64,000 bases of DNA, from NCBI RefSeq assembly GCF_964340395.1, contig NC_135554.1:3125001-3189000 (forward strand), written 5' to 3'. The notes under the pieces are model-generated. The model was not told where the DNA came from, ran no database searches, and worked only from the letters and a program-made list of their open reading frames with translations. Positions 12,538-24,641 of the stretch are shown here, one piece after another. Positions within the stretch are counted from its first letter, which is position 1. Every line of letters begins with the position of its first letter. The translations under genes were made by a program, and so were the position numbers. Source of the stretch: Glandiceps talaboti. Lineage: Eukaryota > Hemichordata > Enteropneusta > Spengelidae.

Positions 12538-13187
12538 ATTGTCAGAAATGACCAGGTCCTTCATGGCTTTAACTTCTAAATCAACATTTAACAAAATAAT
12601 GGATTTCATCTGTTTGTGACACATAAGTAAAGAATTTATTTGAAGGTCTGTATCTTCTGTGAAGACTTATTTCAAGTCAACAATGTACAGCCAAAGTTCC
12701 AGATATACCAAGCAAAAATATGATCCTTGTTAATAGCAATATGATAGATGCCTGTTAAAACTCACTGTGCATATTTAACATTCCATGCAGAGACACACCC
12801 TCCTAACATTACACACCAAATACATGCATAGTAACAAGGTGATTATCAGTTTCTTACTTACTGTCCCATAACAATGGGGAAAAAATGAGGACTTGAGAAA
12901 TTAATTGTACTTGACTAGATCTCAGTTGCATACAATCTCCGGACCTGTATCAATGATGCATTAAAATTACCCTCAATTCATGGTTACAGCAAATGGCAAG
13001 TGTATTTTAATGCTGGGAGTTTATTAGAGACAGGAAGATTTACAGAGAGTATATGTGAATAACAACCTTTCCACTGTGTATTTGTTTTCATAGGTCATGT
13101 CAGGTCACAGAGTTGACCTTCCAAAGGACATAGCTTAGATAAATGAACCGCTAGGCCTACTTACATATCTGGGTCTGTTTTCTCCTA
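12538..13187. other. Intron sequence, nothing recognised
   Basis: AT-rich intron DNA without a clear element. Confidence 0.6.
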
Positions 13188-15492
13188 AATTGCAGTACTG
13201 GCTATGTATAGCCCTAAATTGCAGTACTGGCTATTATGTATAGCCCTGAATTGCAGTACTGGCTGTGTATAGCCCTAAATTGCAGCACTGGCTGTGTATA
13301 GACCTAAATTGCAGCACTGGCTGTGTATAGACCTAAATTGCAGCACTGGCTGTGTATAGCCCTAAATTGCAGTACTGGCTATTATGTATAGCCCTAAATT
13401 GCAGTACTGGCTATGTATAGCCCTAAATTGCAGTACTGGCTATTATGTATAGCCCTAAATTGCAGTACTGGCTGTGTATAGCCCTAAATTGCAGTACTGG
13501 CTGTGTATACATGTATATCCCTGAATTGCCCTGAATTGCAGTACTGGCTGTGTATAGCCCTGAATTGCTGTACTGGCTGTATATATCCCTGAATTGCTGT
13601 ACTGGCTGTATATATCCCTGAATTGCTGTACTGGCTGTATATATCCCTGAATTGCAGTACTGGCTGTATATATCCCTGAATTGCTGTACTGGCTGTGTAT
13701 AGCCTTAAATTGCAGTATAGGCTGTATATATCCCTGAATTGCTGTACTGGCTGTGTATAGCCTTAAATTGCAGTATAGGCTATGTATAGCCCTGAATTGC
13801 AGTACTGGCTATGTATAGCCCTGAATTGCTGTACTGGCTGTATATATCCCTAAATTGCTGTACTGGCTGTGTATAGCCTTAAATTGCAGCACTGGCTGTG
13901 TATAGCCTTAAATTGCAGTATAGGCTGTGTATAGCCCTAAATTGCAGTATAGGCTGTGTATAGCCCTGAATTGCAGTACTGGCTGTGTATAGACCTAAAT
14001 TGCAGCACTGGCTGGACAGTGTATAGCCCTAAATTGCAGCACTGGCTGTGTATAGCCCTAAATTGCAGCACTGGCTGTGTATAGCACTGAATTGCAGTAC
14101 TGGCTGTGTATAGCCCTGAATTGCTGTACTGGCTGTGAATAGACCTAAATTGCAGCACTGGCTGTGTATAGCCCTAAATTGCAGCACTGGCTGTGTATAG
14201 CCCTAAATTGCAGTACTGGCTGTGTATAGACCTAAATTGCAGTACTGGCTGTGTATAGCCCTAAATTGCAGCACTGGCTGTGTATAGCCCTAAATTGCAG
14301 CACTGGCTGTGTATAGCACTGAATTGCAGCACTGGCTGTGTATAGCACTGAATTGCAGTACTGGCTGTGTATAGCCCTGAATTGCAGCACTGGCTGTGTA
14401 TAGCACTGAATTGCAGTACTGGCTGTGTATAACCCTGAATTGCTGTACTGGCTGTGTATAGACCTAAATTGCAGCACTGGCTGGACAGTGTATAGCCCTA
14501 AATTGCAGCACTGGCTGTGTATAGCACTGAATTGCAGCACTGGCTGTGTATAGCCCTGAATTGCAGTATAGGCTGTGTATAGCCCTAAATTGCAGCACTG
14601 GCTGGACAGTGTATAGCCCTAAATTGCAGCACTGGCTGGACAGTGTATAGCCCTAAATTGCAGTATAGGCTGTGTATAGCACTGAATTGCAGCACTGGCT
14701 GTGTAGAGCCCTAAATTGCTGTACTGGCTGTGTATAGACCTAAATTGCAGCACTGGCTGGACAGTGTATAGCCCTAAATTGCAGCACTGGCTGTGTATAG
14801 CACTGAATTGCAGCACTGGCTGTGTATAGCCCTGAATTGCAGTATAGGCTGTGTATAGACCTAAATTGCAGCACTGGCTGGACAGTGTATAGCCCTAAAT
14901 TGCAGCACTGGCTGGACAGTGTATAGCCCTGAATTGCAGTATAGGCTGTGTATAGACCTAAATTGCAGTACTGGCTGTGTATAGCACTGAATTGCAGTAC
15001 TGGCTGTGTATAGACCTAAATTGCAGCACTGGCTGGACAGTGTATAGCCCTGAATTGCAGTATAGGCTGTATATATCCCTGAATTGCAGTACTGGCTGTG
15101 TATAGCACTGAATTGCAGTACTGGCTGTGTATAGACCTAAATTGCAGTATAGGCTGTGTATAGACCTGAATTGCAGCACTGGCTGGACAGTGTATAGCAC
15201 TGAATTGCAGCACTGGCTGTGTATAGCCCTGAATTGCAGTATAGGCTGTGTATAGACCTAAATTGCAGCACTGGCTGGACAGTGTATAGCACTGAATTGC
15301 AGCACTGGCTGGACAGTGTATAGCCCTAAATTGCAGCACTGGCTGTATATAGCCCTGAATTGCAGTACTGGCTGTGTATAGCACTGAATTGCAGCACTGG
15401 CTGTGTATAGCCCTGAATTGCAGTACTGGCTGTGTATAGCACTGAATTGCAGTACTGGCTGTGTATAGCCCTGAATTGCAGTATAGGCTGTT
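13188..15492. repeat. 29-bp minisatellite, about 80 copies
   Basis: Unit core TAGCCCTAAATTGCAGTACT plus GGCTGTGTA; 29 bp. Variants include a TGGACAG insertion (unit of about 34 bp), CCCTAAATT/CCCTGAATT/CACTGAATT/GACCTAAATT and GTACTGG/GCACTGG/GTATAGG. Early copies carry more ATATAT variants than late ones. Confidence 0.97.
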
Positions 15493-15843
15493 TGTCAAAA
15501 ACTGAGTATTAAACTCAGTTAACCGTTCAAATTTGATCTGATCACAAAACATGTGCAAACATCAATTTGTTTCAGTTAACTGTTATAACATTACTATTAT
15601 ACTTAATGTTACATTGTATCTGTCGATGTACAAATGTAAATGGTGATAAAGTTGTTACAAACTAGACTTTTTCACTCACTGCCTGGTAGAGTGCTATGTT
15701 GTATTTAGGTATTCTCTAGATGAAGAAGACTCATATATGTTAGGGGCCAGTAATGTACCCCTGGGGTCTGCCAAGTTACATGTCTATGTCAGGTTCCCCA
15801 ACACAACAGAATTTTTACCAAGCAACAAAAATGTACACTTTTT
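15493..15843. other. Intron sequence, nothing recognised
   Basis: Short unique stretch between the minisatellite and a hairpin-(GT)n element. Confidence 0.5.
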
Positions 15844-15892
15844 TAGCACAACTGAACTGAGGTTCAGTAGTGCTATAGGCATCCCCAGCGTC

Positions 15893-15958
<66 letters not shown>

Positions 15959-16075
15959 TGTGTGTCTGTGTCTGTGTGTCTGTGTGTGTGTGCGTATGTG
16001 TGTGTGTGCGTGCATGTGTGTGTATGCGTGTGTGCGCACGTGTGTATGCGTGTGTGCGCACGTGTGTGTATGTAA
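15844..16075 (+). mobile_element. Hairpin plus (GT)n element, copy 1
   Basis: TAGCACAACTGAACTGA and TTCAGTAGTGCTA at 15844-15875 are near-perfect inverted halves (a 14-15-bp stem), followed by ATAGGCAT and an imperfect (GT)n of about 180 bp. The same head occurs seven times in the window. The longer 3' body seen in other copies is absent here. Confidence 0.7.
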
Positions 16076-17243
16076 AATGGTGATGTTGTAAGTATGGTAA
16101 ATACAATCTTCCACTGTTAACATGTCTCCTTCAGCAAACTGAATCCTAAGGAATGTCTTTGAAAGTAAGTAAATAAGAAATAGACAGCATATCAAACAGA
16201 GTGTCAGAAAAATAATAATAAATTGTTTGACCACACGTGCAGAAAGCCCTAGTAATACCTTGTAGTGTATACATGTGTGTATATGGCTGACAAAGCAGTC
16301 TGTTGTCAATGGAATAGTCATTAAAATTGAAGAATGATGTTTTTTGTAACCATATAGAATGATGAAGACATAGAATTTGATGAGCTGTTCGCTGTGACCT
16401 TTGATCTACAGTTGATTTGTCAACTGTGCCTTCATAGTGGGTGGTGATGAACAGTGCAAAAATATCACAATTATAAAGGCAGCCATGATTTCTTTGACAA
16501 TTTTAACAACCAGGAAGTCAGCCTTCTGTCTCTCTGAACTCCTTAAGTCAGGGCATTATTCATTGTGAAGCTATAGTTAGCTGATATTAAATCACAGACC
16601 CTACACGTAACTCAACATAGAATTGTGGTTCCTGTCAGTTGACTTAGTGACTTGAGGTACAAAGTTGAACTGCAAAACTGCTTTTGCTGACTATTTTGAA
16701 ATATTTCTAGTGATACTGAGATGGTTCAATATTAGCTCCAATGGGCACAACCTGGAGGTGGTTATAGGAATGACTCATAGCTGTTTGTGTGTATGTACAT
16801 TTGTGTACATTTGTCCATGGACAGCCATATATCAGACACCTAAAACTCCATTTCAACCAAATCTTACATAAACATCAGACACTATAATATGGTATATGTG
16901 CATGTGAGTTTAATAGTTAATTTCATGACTTTGAACTTTATGCTCTCCAAAACCTTAGATCCCACCACAATGGACTTATGTTGATTGTATATCAAGGAAT
17001 GCTTTCAAAAAGCTTTCCTTGTCATATGGTGATTGTTTATGGTTACAGATTGGTTGCCATGGTGTTTGCTTGTGGTCACAGTGGTTGCCATGGTGTTTGT
17101 TCATGGTCACAGAGTGGTTGCCATGGTTTTAGGTTTTTACATTCCAACAGGAATAGAAGAGATGATTTATATAAAATCTAGTGTTATATTATAAATTTCA
17201 TAAAGATCAAAAATTTATTTGTTGTTCTTGTTTTTGATTTCAG
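16076..17243. other. Intron sequence, mostly unique
   Basis: No gene. Near 17050-17130 the block GGTTGCCATGGTGTTTG recurs three times with TGGTCACAG between; the core GTTGCCATGG resembles an RFX X-box half site. Confidence 0.5.
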
Positions 17244-17405
17244 TTTGAGGGGTGCACAAAAGCATTTTCTAGATTGGAAAATCTGAAGATCCATCTGCGA
17301 TCACACACGGGGGAAAGACCTTACTTATGTCAGTTTAATGGCTGTAACAAAGCATTCAGCAACTCATCAGACAGAGCCAAGCACCAGCGTACTCATCTTG
17401 ATACC
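17244..17405 (+). CDS. GLIS3: GLIS exon: rest of zinc finger 3 and finger 4
   Basis: Acceptor TTTGATTTCAG ends at 17243; donor ACC|GTAAGT at 17405/17406. It is 162 nt, phase 0 at both ends, encoding 54 residues (528-581). It completes finger 3 (C526 from the previous exon, C531, H544, H548) and carries finger 4 (C556, C561, H574, H578) joined by a TGERPY linker, ending HLDT. Both fingers are near identical to vertebrate GLIS1/3 by recall ([28 protein letters not shown]). The open frame continues past the donor into a (GT)n tract, which is intronic. Confidence 0.95.
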
Positions 17406-17446
17406 GTAAGTATTCCAACATTACAGTCTGTCAGATTTGTTTCTGT

Positions 17447-17509
17447 CAGCACAACTGAACTGAGGTTTAACAGGGCTATAGCTGTGGTGAAATGTGTGTG
17501 TGTGTTTGT

Positions 17510-17594
<85 letters not shown>

Positions 17595-18485
17595 CAGGTG
17601 CGGTGCATGCATGTGTCTGTTTGTGTGTATATATGTAAACAACTAAATGTCAAAAACTGCCAGACTGATAGGCTTGGTATTTGAATGTGGGGAAATTAAT
17701 AAGGCGTGTAGATGGGAAATTGTTCATGTAATTATGCCTAGCAACAAGACCACGCCCATAGCAACAGCCAAATGATCACATATATTGCAAAGATAACAGG
17801 GGTTAATAGACAAGTGAATAAACATTCAAAAAATGGATGTAAATGTGCCTAACAACAAGACCAAGCCCATAGCAACAGCCAAATGATCATGTATATTGCA
17901 AAGATAACAGGGGTTAATAGACAAGTGAATAAACATTCAAAAAATGGATGTAAATGTGCCTAGCAACAAGACCAAGCCCATAGCAACAGCCAAATGATCA
18001 TGTATATTGCAAAGATAGCATCAGGGATTCATAGATAAGTGAACAAACATTCAAAAAATGTATGCAAATATGTCTAGCAACATGATCGCCTTTATTCCAA
18101 AGATAACAAGAGGGTTGGATAGGCAACTGGATAGTCATTCAGTAAATGAACACGTATATCTACCATGTGGATAAACATTAAAATTTTATAAAACTGTACA
18201 GTTGTGCTACAACAGCATTGGCCAAATTTTTAGCTAAAAAACTTAAAAATTACTGGGCAGATTTGTCTGAAATTTGGTTGGAACATTCTTAGGGGTGTTT
18301 ATATTAAGAATTGTTTATGACATTATGATCCAATCAGTGATATGCAAATTAGGGCTAAGAATGTGTCTTTTTGGTTTAAAATCTACAATTCCAAAACTGA
18401 ACAGATGGGAGGGATGTTTAGATTCAGAATTGTTCAGGACATGATGATCCCTTCAATGATATACAAATAATTCCAAAACTACAGA
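17447..18485 (+). mobile_element. Hairpin plus (GT)n element, copy 2, with body
   Basis: The hairpin head is degenerate (17447-17480), then (GT)n at 17492-17635, then the family body: AAAACTGCCAGACTGATAGG and tandem ~125-bp modules with CCTAGCAACAAGACCACGCC and CATAGCAACAGCCAAATGAT. It ends in the module AAAACTACAGAGCAGAT at about 18485. The head starts 42 bp after the donor of the exon ending at 17405. Confidence 0.7.
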
Positions 18486-18489
18486 GCAG

Positions 18490-19215
18490 ATAGATAACAG
18501 GCAGGTAAGGTTTACATTGACAGGCAGGTAAGGTACATATTGACAGGCAGGTAAGGTATACATTGACAGGCAGGTAAGGTATATATTGACAGGCAGGTAA
18601 GGTATACATTGACAGGTAGATAAGGTATATATTGACAGGCAGGTAAGGTATACATTGACAGGCAGGTAAGGTATACATTGACAGGCAGGTAAGGTATACA
18701 TTGACAGGCAGGTAAGGTATACATTGACAGGCAGGTAAGGTATATATTGACAGGCAGGTAAGGTATATATTGACAGGCAGGTAAGGTATATATTGACAGG
18801 CAGGTAAGGTATATATTGACAGGCAGGTAAGGTATACATTGACAGGTAGATAAGGTATATATTGACAGGCAGGTAAGGTATACATTGACAGGCAGGTAAG
18901 GTATACATTGACAGGCAGGTAAGGTGTACATTGACAGGCAGGTAAGGTATTTATTGACAGGCAGGTAAGGTATATATTGACAGGCAGGTAAGGTATATAT
19001 TGACAGGCAGGTAAGGTATATATTGACAGGCAGGTAAGGTATACATTGACAGGTAGATAAGGTATATATTGACAGGCAGGTAAGGTTTACATTGACAGGC
19101 AGGTAAGGTGTACATTGACAGGCAGGTAAGGTATACATTGACAGGTAGATAAGGTATATATTGACAGGCAGGTAAAGTGTACATTGACAGGCAGGTAAAG
19201 TGTACATTACCAGGC
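18490..19215. repeat. 23-bp minisatellite carrying donor-like motifs, about 31 copies
   Basis: Unit GACAGGCAGGTAAGGTATA plus CATT (23 bp). About 25 copies keep CAGGTAAGG, a perfect match to the 5' splice-site consensus on the sense strand of the gene; four read CAGGTAGATAAGG and the last two CAGGTAAAG. Confidence 0.97.
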
Positions 19216-20307
19216 AGATATATCTCAGTAAAGTTGAAAGGAACTAAATGAGTATAAATGTTTTGCAGCATGCTCCATCTGTTCCACAGTTCCTATTTAG
19301 TATACTGTATATTCTGATGTTTATTCAGATTAGACTAAGGGGTCATGCAGACAGTCTTATATATTGTGTGGAATTCAAGCCAGGCTACATCACTTCAGTT
19401 ATGTTAATATTTACAGATTGCAAATTGAAAGCATTTAACTCCTTAAAAAACAACACTTTGTGTAGCAATGTTGGTACAATAGTGATTTATGAACTGTTTT
19501 GAAGTGGTGTGCTATATAGAGTAGCCAGTCTAACTACAAGTGTGACTTTGTTCAATTCTTTATGACATTGGAACACCTAATATGTTTGCCACGTGAGTTC
19601 CTTTGACAATTCCCAGCTAATATATATTGTGCCATTCCACATGCACCTAGTAGCCATGATATGAAGGCAGTGCTATGTCCACAACAACTAATATACCACT
19701 TTAGATTGTAAATAAATCTTGTTTTATTGACTGTAAATCGTATTGTTGTGGACAAGTTGTTAGCAATCATTCAGCTACTTACTGAGTACATTGTATTAGT
19801 TAACATTTCTCTGTTGGCTGTCACTAGAATTAGGGCAATCTACAATGCAAGCAACGACGTTAATGTAATCAACCTTCTTCAGTTCAATAAGTTTTTTTTA
19901 TCTTTGTCTCTTTCTCTCAATAACAAGATATTAAAATCCATCAATTTTGTTATGAAAGGCTACAGAGTGTGAGTTCAAGTGACATACTGTTAGTAGTAAA
20001 ATTGTTTTAACCTGATCTTGAAATTGAAGAGAAAGATGTAGTATGCTCATTTTATCCTGTAAACAATGTCTGGATATCTGACAACTCATCCTCTGTCCAG
20101 GGTAACTAGAAATAAACAATGAAGTGAACACTATACTTAAATGGTTTAAAAGCCAACTACAACTCCCTATATGCAATACAAATGGCTATCAATTGTACAG
20201 TGGTCCACTCTTCTAGTGTTTAAAATTGTTGTCTAGTGGCATGCAAACACGTTATTATTTAATGAAAGCTAAAAGTCTAAAGTATCTTCTCAATTCTTTG
20301 ATAACAG
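19216..20307. other. Intron sequence, nothing recognised
   Basis: AT-rich DNA up to the acceptor of the finger-5 exon; no element seen. Confidence 0.6.
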
Positions 20308-20418
20308 AAACCATATGCCTGTCAGATACCAGGATGCAGTAAACGTTATACTGATCCTAGCTCACTCAGAAAACATGTCAAAGCACACACAGCCAAAGAA
20401 CAACAAGCAAGGAAAAAG
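20308..20418 (+). CDS. GLIS3: GLIS exon: zinc finger 5 and basic tail
   Basis: Acceptor TTTGATAACAG ends at 20307; donor AAG|GTGAGT at 20418/20419. The 111-nt exon is phase 0 at both ends and encodes 37 residues (582-618). It begins KPYAC and holds finger 5 (C586, C591, H604, H608; core [17 protein letters not shown]), followed by a Lys/Arg-rich tail ending KEQQARKK, which fits the nuclear localisation region of GLIS proteins. It is too short to stand out as an open reading frame; it was found by looking for the missing fifth finger between the flanking exons. Confidence 0.95.
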
Positions 20419-20740
20419 GTGAGTGTTTTCTACTTTTCACTATTTTTCTTTATTCAGCTGAGAAAAATATGACTATCTCAAGGGATCTTGTTGCTATGAG
20501 TTCAAGATAAATAATTTCTAACCACATTGGTCACAATTATTTTGTAACTAAACTATTTTGTATCAAAAATGATATCTCAACAAGTTTCTTTTTTTTGAAA
20601 AATAATTATAATAAATTGATTTACTGTTTAAAGACCACTACGCAATACATGTCTCAATTGTCTTTACATAACAAATTGTAAGATTTAATAATATGATAAT
20701 AATATAGAATTTATATTAATAATGATTAAATATATACACA
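20419..20740. other. Intron sequence, nothing recognised
   Basis: AT-rich intron DNA. Confidence 0.5.
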
Positions 20741-20965
20741 GCACAGAATCAATGCTGTAAACATAATCATTTATTATACATTTTTACACAGCACAGAATC
20801 AATGCTGTAAACATAATCATTTATTATACATTTTTACACAGCACAGAATCAATGCTGTAAACATAATCATTTATTATACATTTTTACACAGCACAGAATC
20901 AATGCTGTAAACATAATCATTTATTATACATTTTTACACAGCACAGAATCAATGCTGTAAACAAA
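20741..20965. repeat. 50-bp minisatellite, about 4.5 copies
   Basis: GCACAGAATCAATGCTGTAA recurs at 20741, 20791, 20841, 20891 and 20941, exactly 50 bp apart, almost without substitutions, suggesting recent expansion. Confidence 0.97.
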
Positions 20966-21072
20966 GTTGGCATAGCATATGAGCAGTAGATAATATAGTA
21001 TTCAAATGTGCTGACTTGCAAAGCAAATAAATGTTGTCACTTTGACATAATAGAAGCTAGCATTATCTGAAT

Positions 21073-23782
21073 AAGCCATTTTCTGTCTCGCGGCAGATCT
21101 CGCGAGATATGCAAATATGCCTAACAACAGTTGTCAAGCATGTGTTTGAGGTCAAGCTTATGGCGTGGCCATGTTGTTCACATGAAAGTCAACACATTCG
21201 TCTGAAAAAATATTGCCATTTGTGACCATCTACAAACCGTAAGTCATCACAAAAAACATTGAAAAATTGAAAGTATCCAAACTAAAGAGCATGTTACGAA
21301 AATTTGGAATGTCAACAACAAGTTATAAGAAAAATACATCACAGTTCACACCATCATTTCCGAATTGACTGTCATTTCTGGGAATAAGTTGTCAGTGCCA
21401 AACTTTAATATGCAGCATACTGCATGACTATAATATTTCAATCTTGAGAAATGGTAATTAATGACAAACAAAATCGAGTAGTGTTGATTATTAGTACACA
21501 TGTACATGGTGGAAGCATTTTCCCTCACCAAGTTCAATAGTATGCTGTGCACATAAAGTGTTGTGTACACACTGTGTAAGCTTACTTACTACACATAAAG
21601 TGTTGCATACACACTGTGTAAGCTTACTTACTACACATAAAGTGTTGCGTACACACTGTGTAAGCTTACTTACTACACATAAAGTGTTGTGTACACACTG
21701 TGTAAGCTTACTTACTACACATAAAGTGTTGTGTACACACTGTGTAAGCTTACTTACTACACATAAAGTGTTGCGTACACACTGTGTAAGCTTACTTACT
21801 ACACATAAAGTGTTGTGTACACACTGTGTAAGCTTACTTACTACACATAAAGTGTTGTGTACACACTGTGTAAGCTTACTTACTACACATAAAGTGTTGT
21901 GTACACACTGTGTAAGCTTACTTACTACACATAAAGTGTTGTGTACACACTGTGTAAGCTTACTTACTACACATAAAGTGTTGTGTACACACTGTGTAAG
22001 CTTACTTACTACACATAAAGTGTTGTGTACACACTGTGTAAGCTTACTTACTACACATAAAGTGTTGTGTACACACTGTGTAAGCTTACTTACTACACAT
22101 AAAGTGTTGTGTACACACTGTGTAAGCTTACTTACTACACATAAAGTGTTGCGTACACACTGTGTAAGCTTACTTACTACACATAAAGTGTTGTGTACAC
22201 ACTGTGTAAGCTTACTTACTACACATAAAGTGTTGTGTACACACTGTGTAAGCTTACTTACTACACATAAAGTGTTGTGTACACACTGTGTAAGCTTACT
22301 TACTACACATAAAGTGTTGCGTACACACTGTGTAAGCTTACTTACTACACATAAAGTGTTGTGTACACACTGTGTAAGCTTACTTACTACACATAAAGTG
22401 TTGCGTACACACTGTGTAAGCTTACTTACTACACATAAAGTGTTGCATACACACTGTGTAAGCTTACTTACTACACATAAAGTGTTGTGTACACACTGTG
22501 TAAGCTTACTTACTACACATAAAGTGTTGTGTACACACTGTGTAAGCTTACTTACTACACATAAAGTGTTGTGTACACACTGTGTAAGCTTACTTACTAC
22601 ACATAAAGTGTTGTGTACACACTGTGTAAGCTTACTTACTACACATAAAGTGTTGTGTACACACTGTGTAAGCTTACTTACTACACATAAAGTGTTGCGT
22701 ACACACTGTGTAAGCTTACTTACTACACATAAAGTGTTGTGTACACACTGTGTAAGCTTACTTACTACACATAAAGTGTTGTGTACACACTGTGTAAGCT
22801 TACTTACTACACATAAAGTGTTGTGTACACACTGTGTAAGCTTACTTACTACACATAAGCCGTTAGCCTTTATGTACCATTGACGTTTACATTGTTGACA
22901 AATATGGACGAAAGCTGAAAAATCTTACATATTTTTAGAGAAAAAATACCACGTTTTGGTCCTAGAGTTCAGAATTGAACAGTTCTAAAATATCAAGACT
23001 GGTCGGAAAATCATGGTGTGTGACACGTGTCAGCCATATTTATACTTGAGTTCTTAGTGATGAACGTGTTGTAGAAGTCATAGTCCAAATTCGTAAAGTA
23101 AAACAACATAGTATCTCTAAATTTTAATTTTAAAAAACCACATATATAGCTGATTTATAATTTATAGGATAACATCAAAGACAATGAAAAAAACTCTCAC
23201 TCGTTTTCAATGTTTTTAGTGGACGTCGACAAATTAGCTGACAAAATAGACTAAAAATTAAACCATTGTTAACTATTAACTTGCGTTACAGTGAGATGAT
23301 CGCGTCCACTTGTGTGTTGATTCCGACGATGCGACACAAGTCTGGTGAAAAATTGTGACATTGAATCAAATTTTTAGATGTTTGTTTAAAAATAGTCCTG
23401 GCAAGGAAGATGTCCTACAATCATAGGGCCTGCAGTCCCTCGAGTGGATCCAATTCTAGTTCAAAACATAATATTTTCAATGCAGTTTTGAAAAGTTTGT
23501 GTTGAAACTGATATCAGGGCCAAAATAAAGGTAACACAGTCAATTTTGACCGGCTGTTCATCTGCACCCAGAGAGCCATAAATCACTGACTTACATTCCC
23601 ATACACACATCGTTTTACAACCATACTTTTAAAGTTTGCTTCGCTTGATCTATCATATCCTATACATATGATGACATTGAGAACAAGGGTGTTGCTAAGC
23701 ATTTGACACTTCAGCATGACCACCCTCATATGGTTGCTATGCACTCAGTGGGATCTTGTGGGATCTTGTGAGAAAATGGCTT
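21073..23782. mobile_element. Possible DNA transposon or foldback element with 12-bp terminal inverted repeats
   Basis: AAGCCATTTTCT at 21073-21084 is the exact reverse complement of AGAAAATGGCTT at 23771-23782. Similarity appears to continue inward for some tens of bases (TCTCGCGGCAGATCTCGCGAG on the left against repeated GGGATCTTGTG on the right), but diverged. Target-site duplication is not clear. It contains a 42-bp minisatellite and about 1.4 kb of other non-coding DNA; no transposase frame, so it would be non-autonomous. Confidence 0.4.
21549..22857. repeat. 42-bp minisatellite, about 31 copies, very homogeneous
   Basis: Unit ACACATAAAGTGTTGTGTAC plus ACACTGTGTAAGCTTACTTACT. Copies are identical except one dinucleotide position (GTGTAC, GCGTAC or GCATAC). 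42 bp is a multiple of 3, so a 441-codon frame stays open; this is an artefact of the repeat. Confidence 0.98.
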
Positions 23783-23808
23783 GTTATCCTAGTTTGTATG
23801 TCATGTAT

Positions 23809-24210
23809 TGCTAACATAGCAACCTGTAATACTGTTATAGTATAACATAGCAACCTGTAATACTGTTATAGTATAACATAGCAACCTGTAATACTGTATA
23901 GTAACTGTATAGTATATTGCTTACTTAGCAACCTGTAATACTGTATAGTAACTGTATAGTATATTGCTAACATAGCAACCTGTAATACTGTATAGTAACT
24001 GTATAGTATATTGCTAACATAGCAACCTGTAATACTGTATAGTAACTGTATAGTATATTGCTAACATAGCAACCTGTAATACTGTATAGTAACTGTATAG
24101 TATATTGCTAACATAGCAACCTGTAATACTGTATAGTAACTGTATAGTATATTGTTAACATAGCAACCTGTAATACTGTATAGTAACTGTATAGCGTATT
24201 ACTAACACTT
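23809..24210. repeat. 47-bp minisatellite, about 8 copies
   Basis: Unit core ACATAGCAACCTGTAATACT plus GTATAGTAACTGTATAGTATATTG. The first two copies are shorter. It ends about 90 bp before the acceptor of exon 24300. Confidence 0.93.
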
Positions 24211-24299
24211 GAATTATATTATTTGCATGTATAGCAACCTAAATACCGTCTTATGTCAGATATATTTATATGTGGTTACTTTATTATTTGATCTTGCAG

Positions 24300-24480
24300 T
24301 TCCGAACAACTGGTGAATATAGTCCCCAAGACATGTTAACTGAATGTCTAACAATTCAGCCACTTCAACCTGCACCACCACCCACGGAAAGTCATGGTAG
24401 TCCTATGGATCTCAGTGATAGTGGTCTAGGGCGTTCACCCCACTCGTCTATGCCTGGAACGTCATCAGATATGTACCCAG
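24300..24480 (+). CDS. GLIS3: GLIS exon: start of C-terminal region
   Basis: Acceptor TTTGATCTTGCAG ends at 24299; donor CCCAG|GTAGTT at 24480/24481 (weaker than average). 181 nt, phase 0 in and phase 1 out, residues 619-678 plus a split Gly. It starts FRTTGEYSPQDMLTECLTIQ, resembling the vertebrate GLIS3 stretch after finger 5 (a D-L-L-T-D-C-L-T type motif), then becomes Ser/Pro rich. A hairpin plus (GT)n repeat element begins only 31 bp after the donor. Confidence 0.9.
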
Positions 24481-24511
24481 GTAGTTATTGGATAATATGT
24501 ATATCCCTTAT

Positions 24512-24559
24512 TAGCACAACTGAACTGATAAGATTCAGTAGTACTATAGTGCATGATGC

Positions 24560-24641
<82 letters not shown>

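Noticed and set aside
10152-12619. Overlapping open frames of 60-283 codons on both strands
   Set aside because: All are readings of the 36-bp minisatellite; opposite-strand and shifted frames are equally open.
15737-16321. Cys/Val- and His/Thr-repeat frames
   Set aside because: Translations of a (GT)n microsatellite; the same applies at 17393-17684, 24465-24847, 34939-35202 and 52160-52506 outside the true exons.
21558-22883. 441-codon open frame with 14-residue repeats
   Set aside because: It lies wholly in a 42-bp minisatellite inside an intron; the frame stays open only because the unit is a multiple of three with no stop. No start context or splice support.
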